Source: Chrysoporthe austroafricana (taxonomy: Eukaryota > Ascomycota > Sordariomycetes > Diaporthales > Cryphonectriaceae). Taken from it: a stretch of DNA of 64,000 bases. Made by a program: the position numbers and the translations under genes. Within the stretch, counting starts at the first letter, position 1; each line of letters begins with the position of its first letter. Where the stretch lies: NCBI GenBank assembly GCA_001051155.2, contig JYIP02000009.1:2139927-2203926 (forward strand). Direction: 5' to 3'. Positions 34,983 through 46,319 of the stretch are shown piece after piece. Under the pieces are notes generated by a model, which did no database searches, had not been told where the DNA came from, and saw only the letters and a program-made list of their open reading frames with translations.

Positions 34983-37057
34983 ATGGCGCCCCAGATCCCG
35001 TCCTTATCCAACAATCAGGCCTTCCAGGAAGAGGTCCCAGTTATCCTTACCAATGAACAATTCCAATAACAGAATGTGATATTATACTAGCAGCTTGAGG
35101 AAGTCAAGAACGAAATTATCCGCCTTAACGCCTTTTAGCAGGCCAGGGCTTTCAAGCTTGATAAGCTCGGCCCGTACAAAGGCATTCGGGAAGACTTCCA
35201 GGCTTTCTTGATATAATTCAAGGCCTATTTCAAGCATTATGGAACCCAGTTTAGGATTACCTATAATAAGATCGACTTCGCGAGAAGTCGTTTTGAAAGA
35301 ACGGCATTCCAGTAGTGGGAGCCAACCTTTCGCGACTATTTGGATAATAGCGAGGAATTTCGCTCGGAAGATATTAAGCGCGTCTTCCAGCGCTATGCCA
35401 ATTTCGAGTCAGCTCTTACCAAGACTTTTGGAAATCCGGATGAATGACGAATTGCGGTACGGCAGCTAGAGGCATTTCGACAAACCGGTTCGGCCGCGGA
35501 CTATATAGCGAAATTCCGGCAGATTATCGCCTACCTTAATTACGAAGACGAACTTTTTATGGATACTTATTATGCAAGATTTAAAGAGGAAATTAAGGAT
35601 GAATTCTATAAGGAAAACCGACCCGAGGAGCTTAATGAGTTCATTAATAAGGCAATCCGTATTGATAACCGACTATACGAATAACGGCAATAACGGCAGA
35701 AGAATTATAGTATTATTTCGCAGTATCAGCCAAATATTAGGAAGCGTAGGTTCTAGCATAAAGGCAAGAATAGTACGGCCTATTCAGGCATTATATATGC
35801 TGGGCCTATGGAATTAGATACTCTCGTATGCGAACAATGCAAGGGGGTTATTTATTATAATTGCGGCAAGAAAGGTTATATCGCCCGTAATTGTCGATAG
35901 GAACAAAAGAAGCGAGAATGGAAGCTAATCCCAGAAAGATAGCTTAGCGTCGCTTGGCAACAGGAACCTAATTAGCTGGGCAAAAATATCCAATTTAAAC
36001 AAGCAGCGAATCTTAATTACGGCAGTACTAGCTGGACAGCCTGCTATTAGGATTATTATATACTGTACCTTTCGGAAAAAGAAGGCTTAGGATAGTTCTT
36101 ACGCAAGCCCTAAAAATAGCGGCAACTTGCTATAGGCAAGAAAGGCCCATTTTACGATACTGTTATCCAGGATAGCGATTCCGATTGCTTTAATGAAAGA
36201 TTTTCGCAAAGCAAGAAAGATTTGGGAAAATACCCCTTAAATTATTATTTGGAACGATAATAGAACAATATAGTAAAAAAGGAAATCGGCATTATAAGAC
36301 CGGAATTACCGATACCCAGCATTACTATCGAAGAATCGGCATACCCTGATAGATAACTAGATAACTTACTAATTCCAGTTCCCGATAAAGAATTATCAGA
36401 AAAAATAGCTCGCTATTAATAAAAGAACTGCTAAAATTGTAACAAATGGATAACCAAATATACGGAAATGGAATATATCATTTATAGGCTTACGATAAAG
36501 GAACTTTTCCAAGGCATACCATTCCAGAATAGTAATTGCTTATCCCAAAAAAACGGAAGGATCAGTTACTTATACTCTCGCTATTATGAACTTGCCTGGA
36601 TTAATTGTATTTACTATAATTGCCAGATACATTTCAGCGAGAAAGTTAAATACGATTAGTTTCCGCTTAAGGAATAAAACCAATTGATCTATCCCGTTAC
36701 GGAAGAAAGAGGAAAGTATAGGAAAGTCTTGCATATCGAAAACAATAACGTATATATAGGACTACCCGATAACTGCTTACGAGCATGCATTAATGGAAAA
36801 ACCATATAGGGATAATGCTATATAATTATATGCTCTATATATATATAGGATAAAGCTAAAGAATAGCATAGGCTGCAGAAAATCGAAAAGAATTGGCAAC
36901 GAAGCTACGCCCAAGCAAAAAAGCTGGCATAGCAAATAGCGAAAAGCGCCCAGGATACCCTAAAAGGGAAGGATCGCCTATAATAGGATAATAGCCGATC
37001 AGGATTACGAGGTCCCTATATGCTATTACTAAAGGAAACGAAGAGCATATTATTCTA
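34983..37057 (+). pseudogene. gag: gag of element D (broken, initiator ATG preserved)
   Basis: ATG at 34983 begins Met-Ala-Pro-Gln-Ile-Pro, with no stop for about 29 codons. It is the only gag in the window with an intact initiator. The capsid-like part is at 35170-35700. The zinc knuckle is at about 35848-35898 (N-C-G-K-K-G-Y-I-A-R-N-C, first Cys now Tyr). An open stretch lies at 36468-36659 in the linker before protease. The frame ends at a TAA near 37055. Confidence 0.85.
36959..36965 (+). promoter_or_regulatory. RIP-altered -1 frameshift heptamer of element D (CCTAAAA)
   Basis: It is at the same gag codon phase as in B, C and E. The gag frame reads CTA AAA GGG AAG and the pol frame CCT AAA AGG GAA. 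Confidence 0.6.
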
Positions 37058-40000
37058 AATACGTATATTAAAGGATAACGATATAGCGCATTACTGGATA
37101 GCGGCATATAAGGAAATTTCATCTCGCCCGAAATCGTTAACAGGGAATAAATTCCCTAGACGCAAAAGAAGGATTCTTATAAGCTCAATACTATGGAAAG
37201 AAAGTCAGTTATATATAACTTAAGTATAATCGATATGGAAACTGATTATTTACTTGTTTCGATCCAAAGCTTTACGATAAACGTTACTTTTGATATTACA
37301 AATACGGCATAATATAAGTTGATTTTGGAAATACTTTAGCTTAAAGAGCATAATTCTCGAATTGATTGGACTACTAGCCAGATTTTATAGGAATAAGCCG
37401 TACTTACCGAAAAAGTCGCGATTATTAGCAGAGGAAGAGACTTAGTTACTGAAGATAATATAAGTGAAATGCGCTTAAATAGGCTTACGAATACCCCTAA
37501 AGCAGAAAAGCAAGCCATAATATAGGGAAAGGTTACGACTATTTTGAACTTCTAGACGAAGGTTAGAGACAGATTAGGATTACAAACGATTATCGACTAA
37601 TAGAAATTCGGTTAAGTACGGAATAGCGCAAGAAAATGTGGATTATAGAATTACAAAGAAATACAGCTCCTATAGTACGAATACGCTAGAAGACAATTCG
37701 GCTCGGTACCTGACAGATACCCGAAACTACCAGAAACAGAAAAGCTCAAAAGATAAGAAGCTAGCAAGGCAAAATATGCATAGCGATACCTTATATTCTT
37801 ACAGATTGCAGAAAACGAAAAAGAATTACTGCCAGACCTCAAAAACATATTACGGGAATATTACGAATTCAAAAAACTATAGCAAGGAAGATTCGATAAC
37901 GGCTTACCCGAATATAGCCCTTTTAATTATGAAATCCTATTAAAAGAAAGGATAAAGTTATAGAATTACTTTATTTATAAGCTCGATCAAACAAAATTCA
38001 AAGCATTTAGGGAATATATCGACGAAAACCTTAAGAGAAGCTATATACGGAAATTACGATTACTTGCGGGATACCCAATTCTGTTCGTTCCAAAGAAAAA
38101 CGGCAAATTACGACTTTGCGTAAACTATCGGCAACTTAACGATATTACAATCAAGAATCGCTATCCCCTGCCGTTAATAGGAAAAATGCGAGATTGTCTG
38201 ATAAGAGCAAAATGGTTTATTATTCTGGACCTCAAAGAAGGATATTATCATATCCGGATTAAAGAAAATAATATTTGGAAAATAGCATTTAGGACCCGTT
38301 ACGGATATTTCGAGTATATAATCTTACCTTTTGGATTAACTAATGCGCTCGCGTTTTTCCAAGAAATAATTAACAATATCTTTTGCGAATACCTGGATAC
38401 CATTATTATCGTTTACCTTAACGATATCTTTATCTATTCCAAAGACCTTATATTATACAAATAGCATATATAACAAGTATTCCGAACGTTGCAAGATAAT
38501 AAATTTCTCGTAGAATTAAGCAAATGCTAGTTCTATTAACAGGAAGTCGACTACTTGGGCTATACTATCAAACCAGGATAGATTAGCATACAGAAAGATA
38601 AGGTCCAAGCAGTAAAAGAATAGCCTATACCAGAAAAGATTAAAGAAGTTAGAGCATTTTTCGGCTATGCCAATTTCTATTGGCAATTCATTCGAGACTA
38701 TAGCAAGATCGTACGACTATTTACGAATTTTACAAAGAAGGATTGCAAATTTGAATGGATTTAAGAAGTTCGAAAAGCATTCGACAAAATCAAGGAACGA
38801 ATTATATCAGAACCCATACTCTGCGAAGCGGACTCAAATAAATTATTCGAAATCGAAACTGACATATTAGATTATGCATTTGGCGGATAATTAGGCTAAT
38901 GAGATAACTAGGGATATCTTAAGATAATGAGCAATTTCTCAAAAAAGTTAAACGGCCCGGAATTCAATTACGGCATTCCAGATAAAGAATTAATAGCAAT
39001 TGTCAAAGCATTCGAAAAATGGCAATATTACTTAATCGGAACTAAATATTAAATAATAATATACTCAAATTATAAAAACTTAATAACGTTCATAATAATA
39101 AAAGTCTTGAATAAACGATAAGTTAAATAGGCAGAATTCCTTTTGCAATTCGACTTAAAAATCATATATTGCAAAGGATCAGAGAATAGCAGAACAAACG
39201 CCTTTAGCAAACGAGCAGACTATTAGGATACGGAACCCAAAGAATTATAGAATATTTTCAAGCAAGATAAAGACAGCAACCTTATAAGCGAAATAAGAGA
39301 ATTCAATACGATTATTAGAATCGAGAATTAAAGAAGAAAACCTGAAAATATAATTCCCGAAAAATAAGACGAATATATCAAGACCATACATAACGTACTA
39401 GCATATAATTATTAAGGAATTAGAGCTATTTACGAAAGAATCAAGAAATACTGGAATTTACTAGGGCTCAAACGAAAAATCGAAAGAATCTTACGAGAAT
39501 GCGATAGCTGCAGGAAGAATAAGATTGAATATTACAAGCCCTATGGATTGCTCTAACTATTCCCGGTTCCGGAAGTAGTTTGGCAATCCATTAGCTAGGA
39601 TTTCATTACTAAGCTACCTCTCTTACGAGAACTTTTAACTAGAGTATAGTACGATAGCATTCTAGTAATAGTTTGCAGACTAAGCAAGTATGCTTACTTC
39701 CTACTATATAAGGAAAGTAGCATAGCAGAGGAACTCGCATATACGTTCCTCAAAACGGTTATAGCTAATTACGGCATATTTAAAGAAATCATTTCCGATA
39801 AAAATAGAAAGTTCGTATCAAACTTCTGGACTTTACTTACAAAGCTATTCGGAATATAACAGAGAATATCTATAGCATTCTATTTACAAACAGACGGATA
39901 AACGGAAAGAACTAACCAGATTATTAAGCAATATTTACGATATTACGTAAATTACGAACAGGATAACTAGATCGACTTCCTACCCCTAGCGCAATTTGCA

Positions 40001-40632
40001 TATAATAACGCAAATATAAGTACGATAAAGAAGTCGCTATTCTATATATTCTATAGCTATAACCCGATAGCCTATTACGACGAGATATTAAGAGCAAATG
40101 CAAAAGCTGCAGAAAGACAAATTAGAAAAATTAAGAAGGTTCAGAAAGAATTCCAGAAAGAACTGAAATTCGTGCAAGAAAGAATAACGAAATATGCCAA
40201 TTCCAAAAGGATCGAAAGACCAATCCTACAGGAAAGGGATAAAGTTTACTTTGTTCGACAGAAAGAATATATTAAAACAATAAGACCCTCTCATTTACTG
40301 GATTATAAGAAATTGGGACTATTCAAAATCTTAAGGAAAATCTTAAATATCAATTTCGAATTCGCGCTACCCTATGGAATGAGAATCCATCCGGTATTCC
40401 ATATCTCGTTCCTCGAACTAGTACCAAGAATAACCAAAATAGATAGAAGCATTCAGGTCGAGAGTAACGAGCCAGAATACGAGGTCGAACGAATCCTCAA
40501 ATACTGCAAACCAGATTACGACCCCGAATACCTCGTCAAATGGAAAGACTACTCGGCAAATGAAAATTCGTAAAAACCCAAATCCAACTTACAAAATGCA
40601 TTTCGAGCATTAGCAGATTACCTGAATAAATA
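36959..40632 (+). pseudogene. pol: pol of element D (broken; protease DSG still present)
   Basis: The protease keeps the catalytic Asp-Ser-Gly triplet at 37097-37105, unlike A, B and C. The reverse transcriptase is at about 38030-38560, with a long open stretch 38186-38464; its active-site box reads Y-L-N-D at 38413-38424, the first Asp changed by a G-to-A. RNase H is at about 38830-39230 and the integrase at about 39380-40300, with SDKNRKF and QTDGQTERTN. The open stretch 40172-40573 carries the integrase C-terminus (HPVFHISFLE) and a well-preserved chromodomain (about 40470-40565: YEVERILKYC...LVKWKDYS). The chromodomain probably directed insertion into H3K9-methylated chromatin, as known for the family. 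Confidence 0.9.
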
Positions 40633-40769
40633 ATAACGGAAAGGAATAAGCATATAAAGATTCTACTTACTCGAATTACCTAGGAAAACTGCTCGGATCT
40701 AGAATAGGAACTAGCCTTACCCAAAAAACTAGACTAGTCCATTACAGAATTACCTATATTTACGGAATT

Positions 40770-41420
40770 CCAGTTAAAACTATTAAAAGAAAGATCCGCA
40801 ACCGCAATTGCAGATTCCTCGGAAACTACCGCTTATATTTCGACGGCCATATAATTACGTTTCTCTTCTTCCAGATCTTGATTCACTAACTTTATCCCTT
40901 TTTCCTGGAAGAAGCGGCGCTGTTTCTTTAGCCATGCAAGACGAGCTAAGGATTCGGTTATGCGGGACTGAAGCTCGAGAAGCCGCCCTTCTTCCTTAAC
41001 CTCATAACTATCAATCCGGGATAATTTATCGGTAACTCGTAATACTATAACAGGATTAGGAAGAAGAATAAGAAAAGTAAGAAGAAAGAAAAGGGGAGCC
41101 CACAAAACGATAACGGAACCCGTCCAGCATCGCAAGAATGTTCCCGTTTCGTACAATTAGAATAACTCTTAACCCTATCTACCATACAATACGACAAGCC
41201 CTTTTCAAGACAAAGCGAATAAGGCATGATTTCGTACCTTCGAGACTCGATAAACGAAAATCGCTTAAGGCGGGCAAAACTCTTGGAAGAAAGAGTAGAC
41301 AAGGAACTACGAGACTTGCCAATTCTGTAAGATATTTCAATAAGGAAAGTGCGATAAGAAACTTGCCGAACAAGGATACTTATAAAGCATTGTTAGGGAC
41401 AATAACCGATAGAGGAAGGA
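40770..41420 (-). pseudogene. Opposite-strand accessory ORF of element D: Cys-rich exon plus coiled-coil exon
   Basis: Two frames read leftwards. The first (41302-41190) carries a Cys pattern (YSLCLEKGLSYCMVDRVKS, then YSNCTKREHSC). The second (about 41055-40833) carries RITESLARLAWLKKQRRFFQ and KLVNQDLEEEKRN, a heptad-rich helix. Between them lies a pyrimidine-rich stretch with CTAAT and a terminal TAG (about 41100-41050), like the end of a fungal intron. Element E has the same two-part structure. It differs in sequence from the B/C version. The function is unknown. Confidence 0.6.
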
Positions 41421-41423
41421 TAA

Positions 41424-41837
41424 TGTTATGAACTAATATACAGAAAGACAAACCCCGATTTAGGGCCAAATCAAGAGAATAAAGATACGTACCCCGTAAA
41501 GATTACGTAAGCCAGGGTTAGGGTTATCAGAGCTTAACCGGGCTTACTGGGGCTCGATAAGCAGCCATAAGCCCCGATAAGCAGCAATAAGCCAAGGATT
41601 AAAAAATATGGATATATAAGGCTGGAAGAATTATCAGCTAGATAATTAGATAGGACTTTCAGTTATCAATCTAAGTATTAATTGGACCTTACTATTGATA
41701 GCTATATTGGCTTATAAACCTTGCGATACTTAGTGAATTCGTTCTGAAGCTCAAGATAATACTTGGCATCGCTCTTGTTAGCATAAAACCCCTTGTCCTT
41801 ACAGCCCATTTAAGGATCTGCTGCAGCGTTTATAATA
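41424..41837 (+). repeat. 3' LTR of element D (414 bp)
   Basis: It starts TGTTATGAAC and ends GTTTATAATA. GGGTTAGGGTTA lies at about 41517; a block of GGCTTACTGGGG / GATAAGC-type repeats at about 41540-41600; GGATATATAAGG at about 41610. It shares more sequence with element E's LTR than with those of B and C. Confidence 0.9.
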
Positions 41838-44800
41838 TTTCGGTATTTTAGCAAACGAAATTCTAGCGCATTTAGCTATTTTATATTATTAAATGCTAAA
41901 AAAATAGTAATAATTTATTGCTTGTATTATTCAAAGCTTGCTTAGTATTTATCGTATGTAATAAGACTTGCAAGATTTCCGATTTCCAGATTTATTAAGC
42001 AGTTCTATCCCGTTTTTCGGTAATATCCAGACAAATAGCCTTGCTTGCTAAGAATGCTATTTTATTAGCTAGCAATATAATAAAATGCAAGATTATTATC
42101 GCATTTCGTACGGATAGGTTAATCCTTGTACAAATGGCTATCCGTTTGCTTATAAAGCTATTCTCCTAATCTTTTGGCGAATGCAAGTACGCTATTAATA
42201 GCTCTTTCCGAACTAGCAGGCTAGCAAATAGTTCGAGGTAAAACGGCAGAGCAGTATCGCAAAAGATAAGCATAGCAGCAAAGAATTTCCGAAATAGCAA
42301 ATTATCGCATCCTTTTGCCGAATATAATAAACGTTTACCGATCAAACGGATAAACAAATTCAGGAAAAAGACAAGTAGCTGGAATTTAACTTATAGCTTT
42401 GCAGAATAGGCTAGGCTGCCTATTTGCAAAATTTCGACTTAATCAGAACTAGGGATTTCGTTATACCGATCCGGGAAAATAAGCCGGTTTTGCAAGCTAT
42501 ATAGAATAGCTTTTAGCAGAATGCTTAGCAAATACGGGATATAGTAATCGCTACTATTATTGGCCATTCTATCCTTTTCGAAATTAATCGGAAAGATAAG
42601 CATACGAAGCTTAAGCAGCCGTTCGATAGCCGGCTCGAGCCCAGCTCGTAAGAGCAGTATTTGGATATCTAGCGCCAGATTATTAGCTATATCGTACGAA
42701 CCCAAGCTATCCCGTTTAATTAGCGGCTAGAATATCGATTAATAACCGTATAAAGCCGTTTATATTAATAGCTTTTATATTAAGCCGAAAGCATTTCGGT
42801 ACGCTCGCATACGAATATTCTATCGCAATATAATCGGGCTTATTTGGATTTTACGATTTAGCTTCTCGACTATCCGTTTCAGGATATTAAATATTATAAT
42901 GCCTTCTTAAGCATTCTAACCATTCTTAATATCCGAAACAATAATAGCTGGGCAATACTATTCGATTATATTAATACTTATTCTGCTATAATTAAAATAG
43001 CTCGAATGCTTATTATTTCGCAAAGTTATTTCGAATGCGAAAACGAGATTATAGCAGAATAAGCCGAAACTAGTATAGCAATTTCCGAATAATAAGCAAA
43101 GGAATAATGCTATAAGTTTTTCGAAATTGTCCAAGCTAAAGTCTATCGGTATATAATAATTATTAGCTTTAAAACTAAACCAATACCGCTCGATTGGATT
43201 TACGAAATACGTTCGTATAGTTTAAAGATCCGGTATATATTTGCAATGCAAAGCAGGGTCGAATAGTAAGGAAATCGGATTCTCTATTATAATATACAAG
43301 TTTCGTCTATTCAGATTTCCGATATAGCCTATAGCTTATTAAGCTTAGCGCAGCAAAGCTTTGCCGAAATGCTCGAAATTCCGGACCTGAATATTTTGCT
43401 GCTTATTAACTGGCTTTCGATCGAAAATAATTATTACGAAAACTAGATCGGCTATTCGTTCTTTACCGATTATCGAAACCAATAATTTCTTAATCGCTAA
43501 GAATAGCTATTATACTATATTCTCGCCTATACGGAATTATATATCCGTTAATTCGAGCAAGGTTCGCAATAAATCCGGATTCGTACTTTCCGCCAATTCC
43601 GCTACCGGGCAAAAAAATTCCGCAAGCAAATTTTAATCTTGATATACTTTACCGGAAAGCAGCTAATACGGACCCTTAAGATCTTAACCTTCCGATTAGA
43701 AAACTCAGCATACAGAAATATCTATAATCTCTTTATTTACGGCAAGCTTATTTATTTTGTAATTTTATATTATAAAGGGTACTGGGTAGCAGTATAGCTT
43801 AAGATTATTTACCGTTATTTGCTATACGAGATTAAGGCTTTTATTATTTAGTATTTCTGGCTTGCTTTTCCTTTCTAGCAGCAAATCGAAAAGCTTTTAA
43901 GCGCTAGCTAAGCGCGAAATCCGTTTTTCTAAGCCGAATCCGTTTTAATATCGGCATAATAAGAAAAAAGGCCGGATTCGGAATAAGCGGTTCGAAATAC
44001 GCAGCTATAGCTTTCGGATCGGATATAGCGCCTTTTCCAGCAGTATATGCTATAGCTACTAGGTTCCAAGATTACTATTAGCGCCTAGCAGCATATAGCA
44101 ATTGCTATTGCTTGCCAATATTGGGGAGAAAGCTATAACAACCGCGAGCAGGAATAATAAGAAAATAGCGAAAACAATTTAATTAATAACAAAAAAGCGG
44201 ATTATATCTTAGACTTATAAACCGGGCATAATACTATAATAGCTTATATAGTATATAGAAAAGAGCTATAGCAAAAATAGTTCGAATTCGCTTTTCGAAA
44301 AGATTAATTTCGAATAGCTAATATTCAATAGTATCGCTTTCTCGGCTTTCGAAACTCTTATAGCTATCAAGTTCTTTCCAAGCAGAAAAGAAAGATTTTC
44401 GAAAGAGAATTCGAGCAAAGCCGGCTGCAGCGCTTCTAGCAGCTTTACGAAACCGACCTTCCCGGCCAATTACGGCAGATAATAAGGGAATAAGCGTATT
44501 TCCGAAACGGCCAGGAAGCTATATTTAAAGCGATTATACGAAACGAAATACTTATCTTGCAAATTGCCGGGATTAATAACGGAAAAGCTCTTTCTTTCTT
44601 GCTTTCGGCTTATTACTTATTCCAAAGCATTTCGATTATTATTTTTCCAATTATTGCATTATAAAACAATTTAATCCGAAAATGCTAAGCATATTAAATC
44701 GATATATATATTTAAGCCGGGTTTGCAACTAATCGTATTGCAATTATTATTTTTATTACGCTTAAATCTGCTATTATATAGCAATTTCATACTTTTATTA

Positions 44801-46272
44801 ACCGGTTCCGGATTTGCAAGCAATTGGATCGAATAATTATAGATAAATGCTATATTTCTTTCGATACCAAAAACGGCTTTCGGTTTAAAATACAAAAGCT
44901 CAGGGCAATTATTGCAGCTTATAGCATATAGCATATTTTTTTAATAGCTATACTGCTTTTTCGAAACAAACTTTCGTTTTTCCGTACGATACAGATTTCT
45001 CGCCTTATTATTTTCCGGATAGCTATAATTCGAAAGAATATTAGCTATCGGGTATATAAAGTTGCGTCCGATTAGATCGAAATTTCTATTTGCAAAGCAA
45101 TCGCGCTAATCCTAATGCATTAAGACGAAAGCAAAGCGATTATTTACGGCGGAACTATTTAGCATATCGAAAGGCTCGGAGCCGCTCTGGGCTGCAAAAT
45201 ATATTATAGCAAAATAGCTAATACGCTTAGCAAGCTTGCTATTATCCAGAAATGGATAGAAAATAAGCGTATTATTATAGCTATTAATGCATTAAGAATA
45301 AGTTTCGATATTCTTACGATCTATACGGTTATTCATACCGAACTGCTAAAACAATTACGAGATTATGCTTAGGAAAGCGGACGAATAAGCCGGGATAGGA
45401 ATAATAATACTGCTCTTTTTTTCTGAGACGGCCGGGCTGCTAAGAATGCTAGTAACGAAATTAGCCAGTTTTTGCAAGAAAAAGAATGCCGCTATATCGT
45501 TTTCGACTAAGTTCTCGATAAGCATATAATCCGGATATAATATACAAATAGCAAAGCAGCTTGCGATTTATATAAAGCAAGGATTCTGCAATAGGGCAAG
45601 CACGAAACAAATCAGAATACTAGCCGGGAGCTTTTTGACCAAATATAATAGAAAACCGACTGGGCGCAAAAAGAAATAATTAGAGATGCCCGAGAGAAAG
45701 CCTAAACGGCTAACGCCTTTATCTAGCAGCTCGAAATATAAGCCGGGGCCTATATTTTTTGTAAAGGCAGAAGGCGAAAAAATATAGCCGCTCTATATAC
45801 GAAAGCAAATTGCCCGTTCTGGCAAGATCCGGCTTAGTACGAAATCGAAAGGAGGCAAAAGGAATTGCAGGAAATTGTCTTTACGAAAAAGGGCCTAGCG
45901 CTATATTCGGGATATTTCTAATACGGGATTCCGCAAGCATTTTGCAAATCGTAAGCGATTATACTATTGGATCAGAAGTTGTATCGCTGCAAAGCTAGCA
46001 GAATATGCTAGTATTCCGGCTTAATCGGGTCTATTTTTATAGGCCTCTAAGCGCTTTATACTTACGAGATTTCGGCATTCGTTTTATTATTTCTCGAGCA
46101 AGACGGGCTATTAAGCTAGGAATAAGGCGCTATTTATGCGTAGTTAAGCTAGCGTTATAAATGGCTCGATATTAAAACGAATAACCTATATTGGGCTTTT
46201 CTCGAAATAACGGAAGCAGTTAACCGCATGCTAATAGAAGGAAAATAAAGCTTGATTCGGCGGCTTATAAGA
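41838..46272 (+). pseudogene. TLH copy 2, main part: RecQ-like telomere-linked helicase (broken)
   Basis: It continues the frame of 34073-34636 after element D. Landmarks in order: a Gln-rich N-terminal region (41843-42700); a long central region (42800-44500); a Walker A relic G-I-N-N-G-K at 44569-44592 (GTGSGK type); PIIAL for the motif Ia region, then RKCQAY; a motif II relic I-I-D-K-C-Y at 44836-44853 (DECH); RKNISYRVYKV (about 45030); then the C-terminal helicase half with AINALRISFDI and motif VI QESGRISRDR at 45370-45399. The last part keeps the Cys-containing segment FQYGIPQAFCKS (about 45915-45950). The original protein would be about 1650 residues. The family is established as subtelomeric in fungi; the assignment here rests on motif order, not on a search. 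Confidence 0.8.
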
Positions 46273-46319
46273 TAAGAAGAAGGGAAAGGAAAAAAAAAAA
46301 AAAAAATCGGAAGGAAAAA

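Larger units (their letters stand above)
34637..41837 (+). mobile_element. Element D: structurally complete chromovirus inserted in TLH copy 2
   Basis: It is flanked by the perfect 5-bp duplication TTTCG (34632-34636 and 41838-41842) and splits the helicase codon series without other change. It has LTR, gag, pol in -1, opposite-strand ORF, polypurine tract (AGAGGAAGGATAA, ending at 41423), LTR. It is the least damaged copy in gag and protease. The 5' LTR lacks about 130 bp that the 3' LTR has. Confidence 0.95.
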
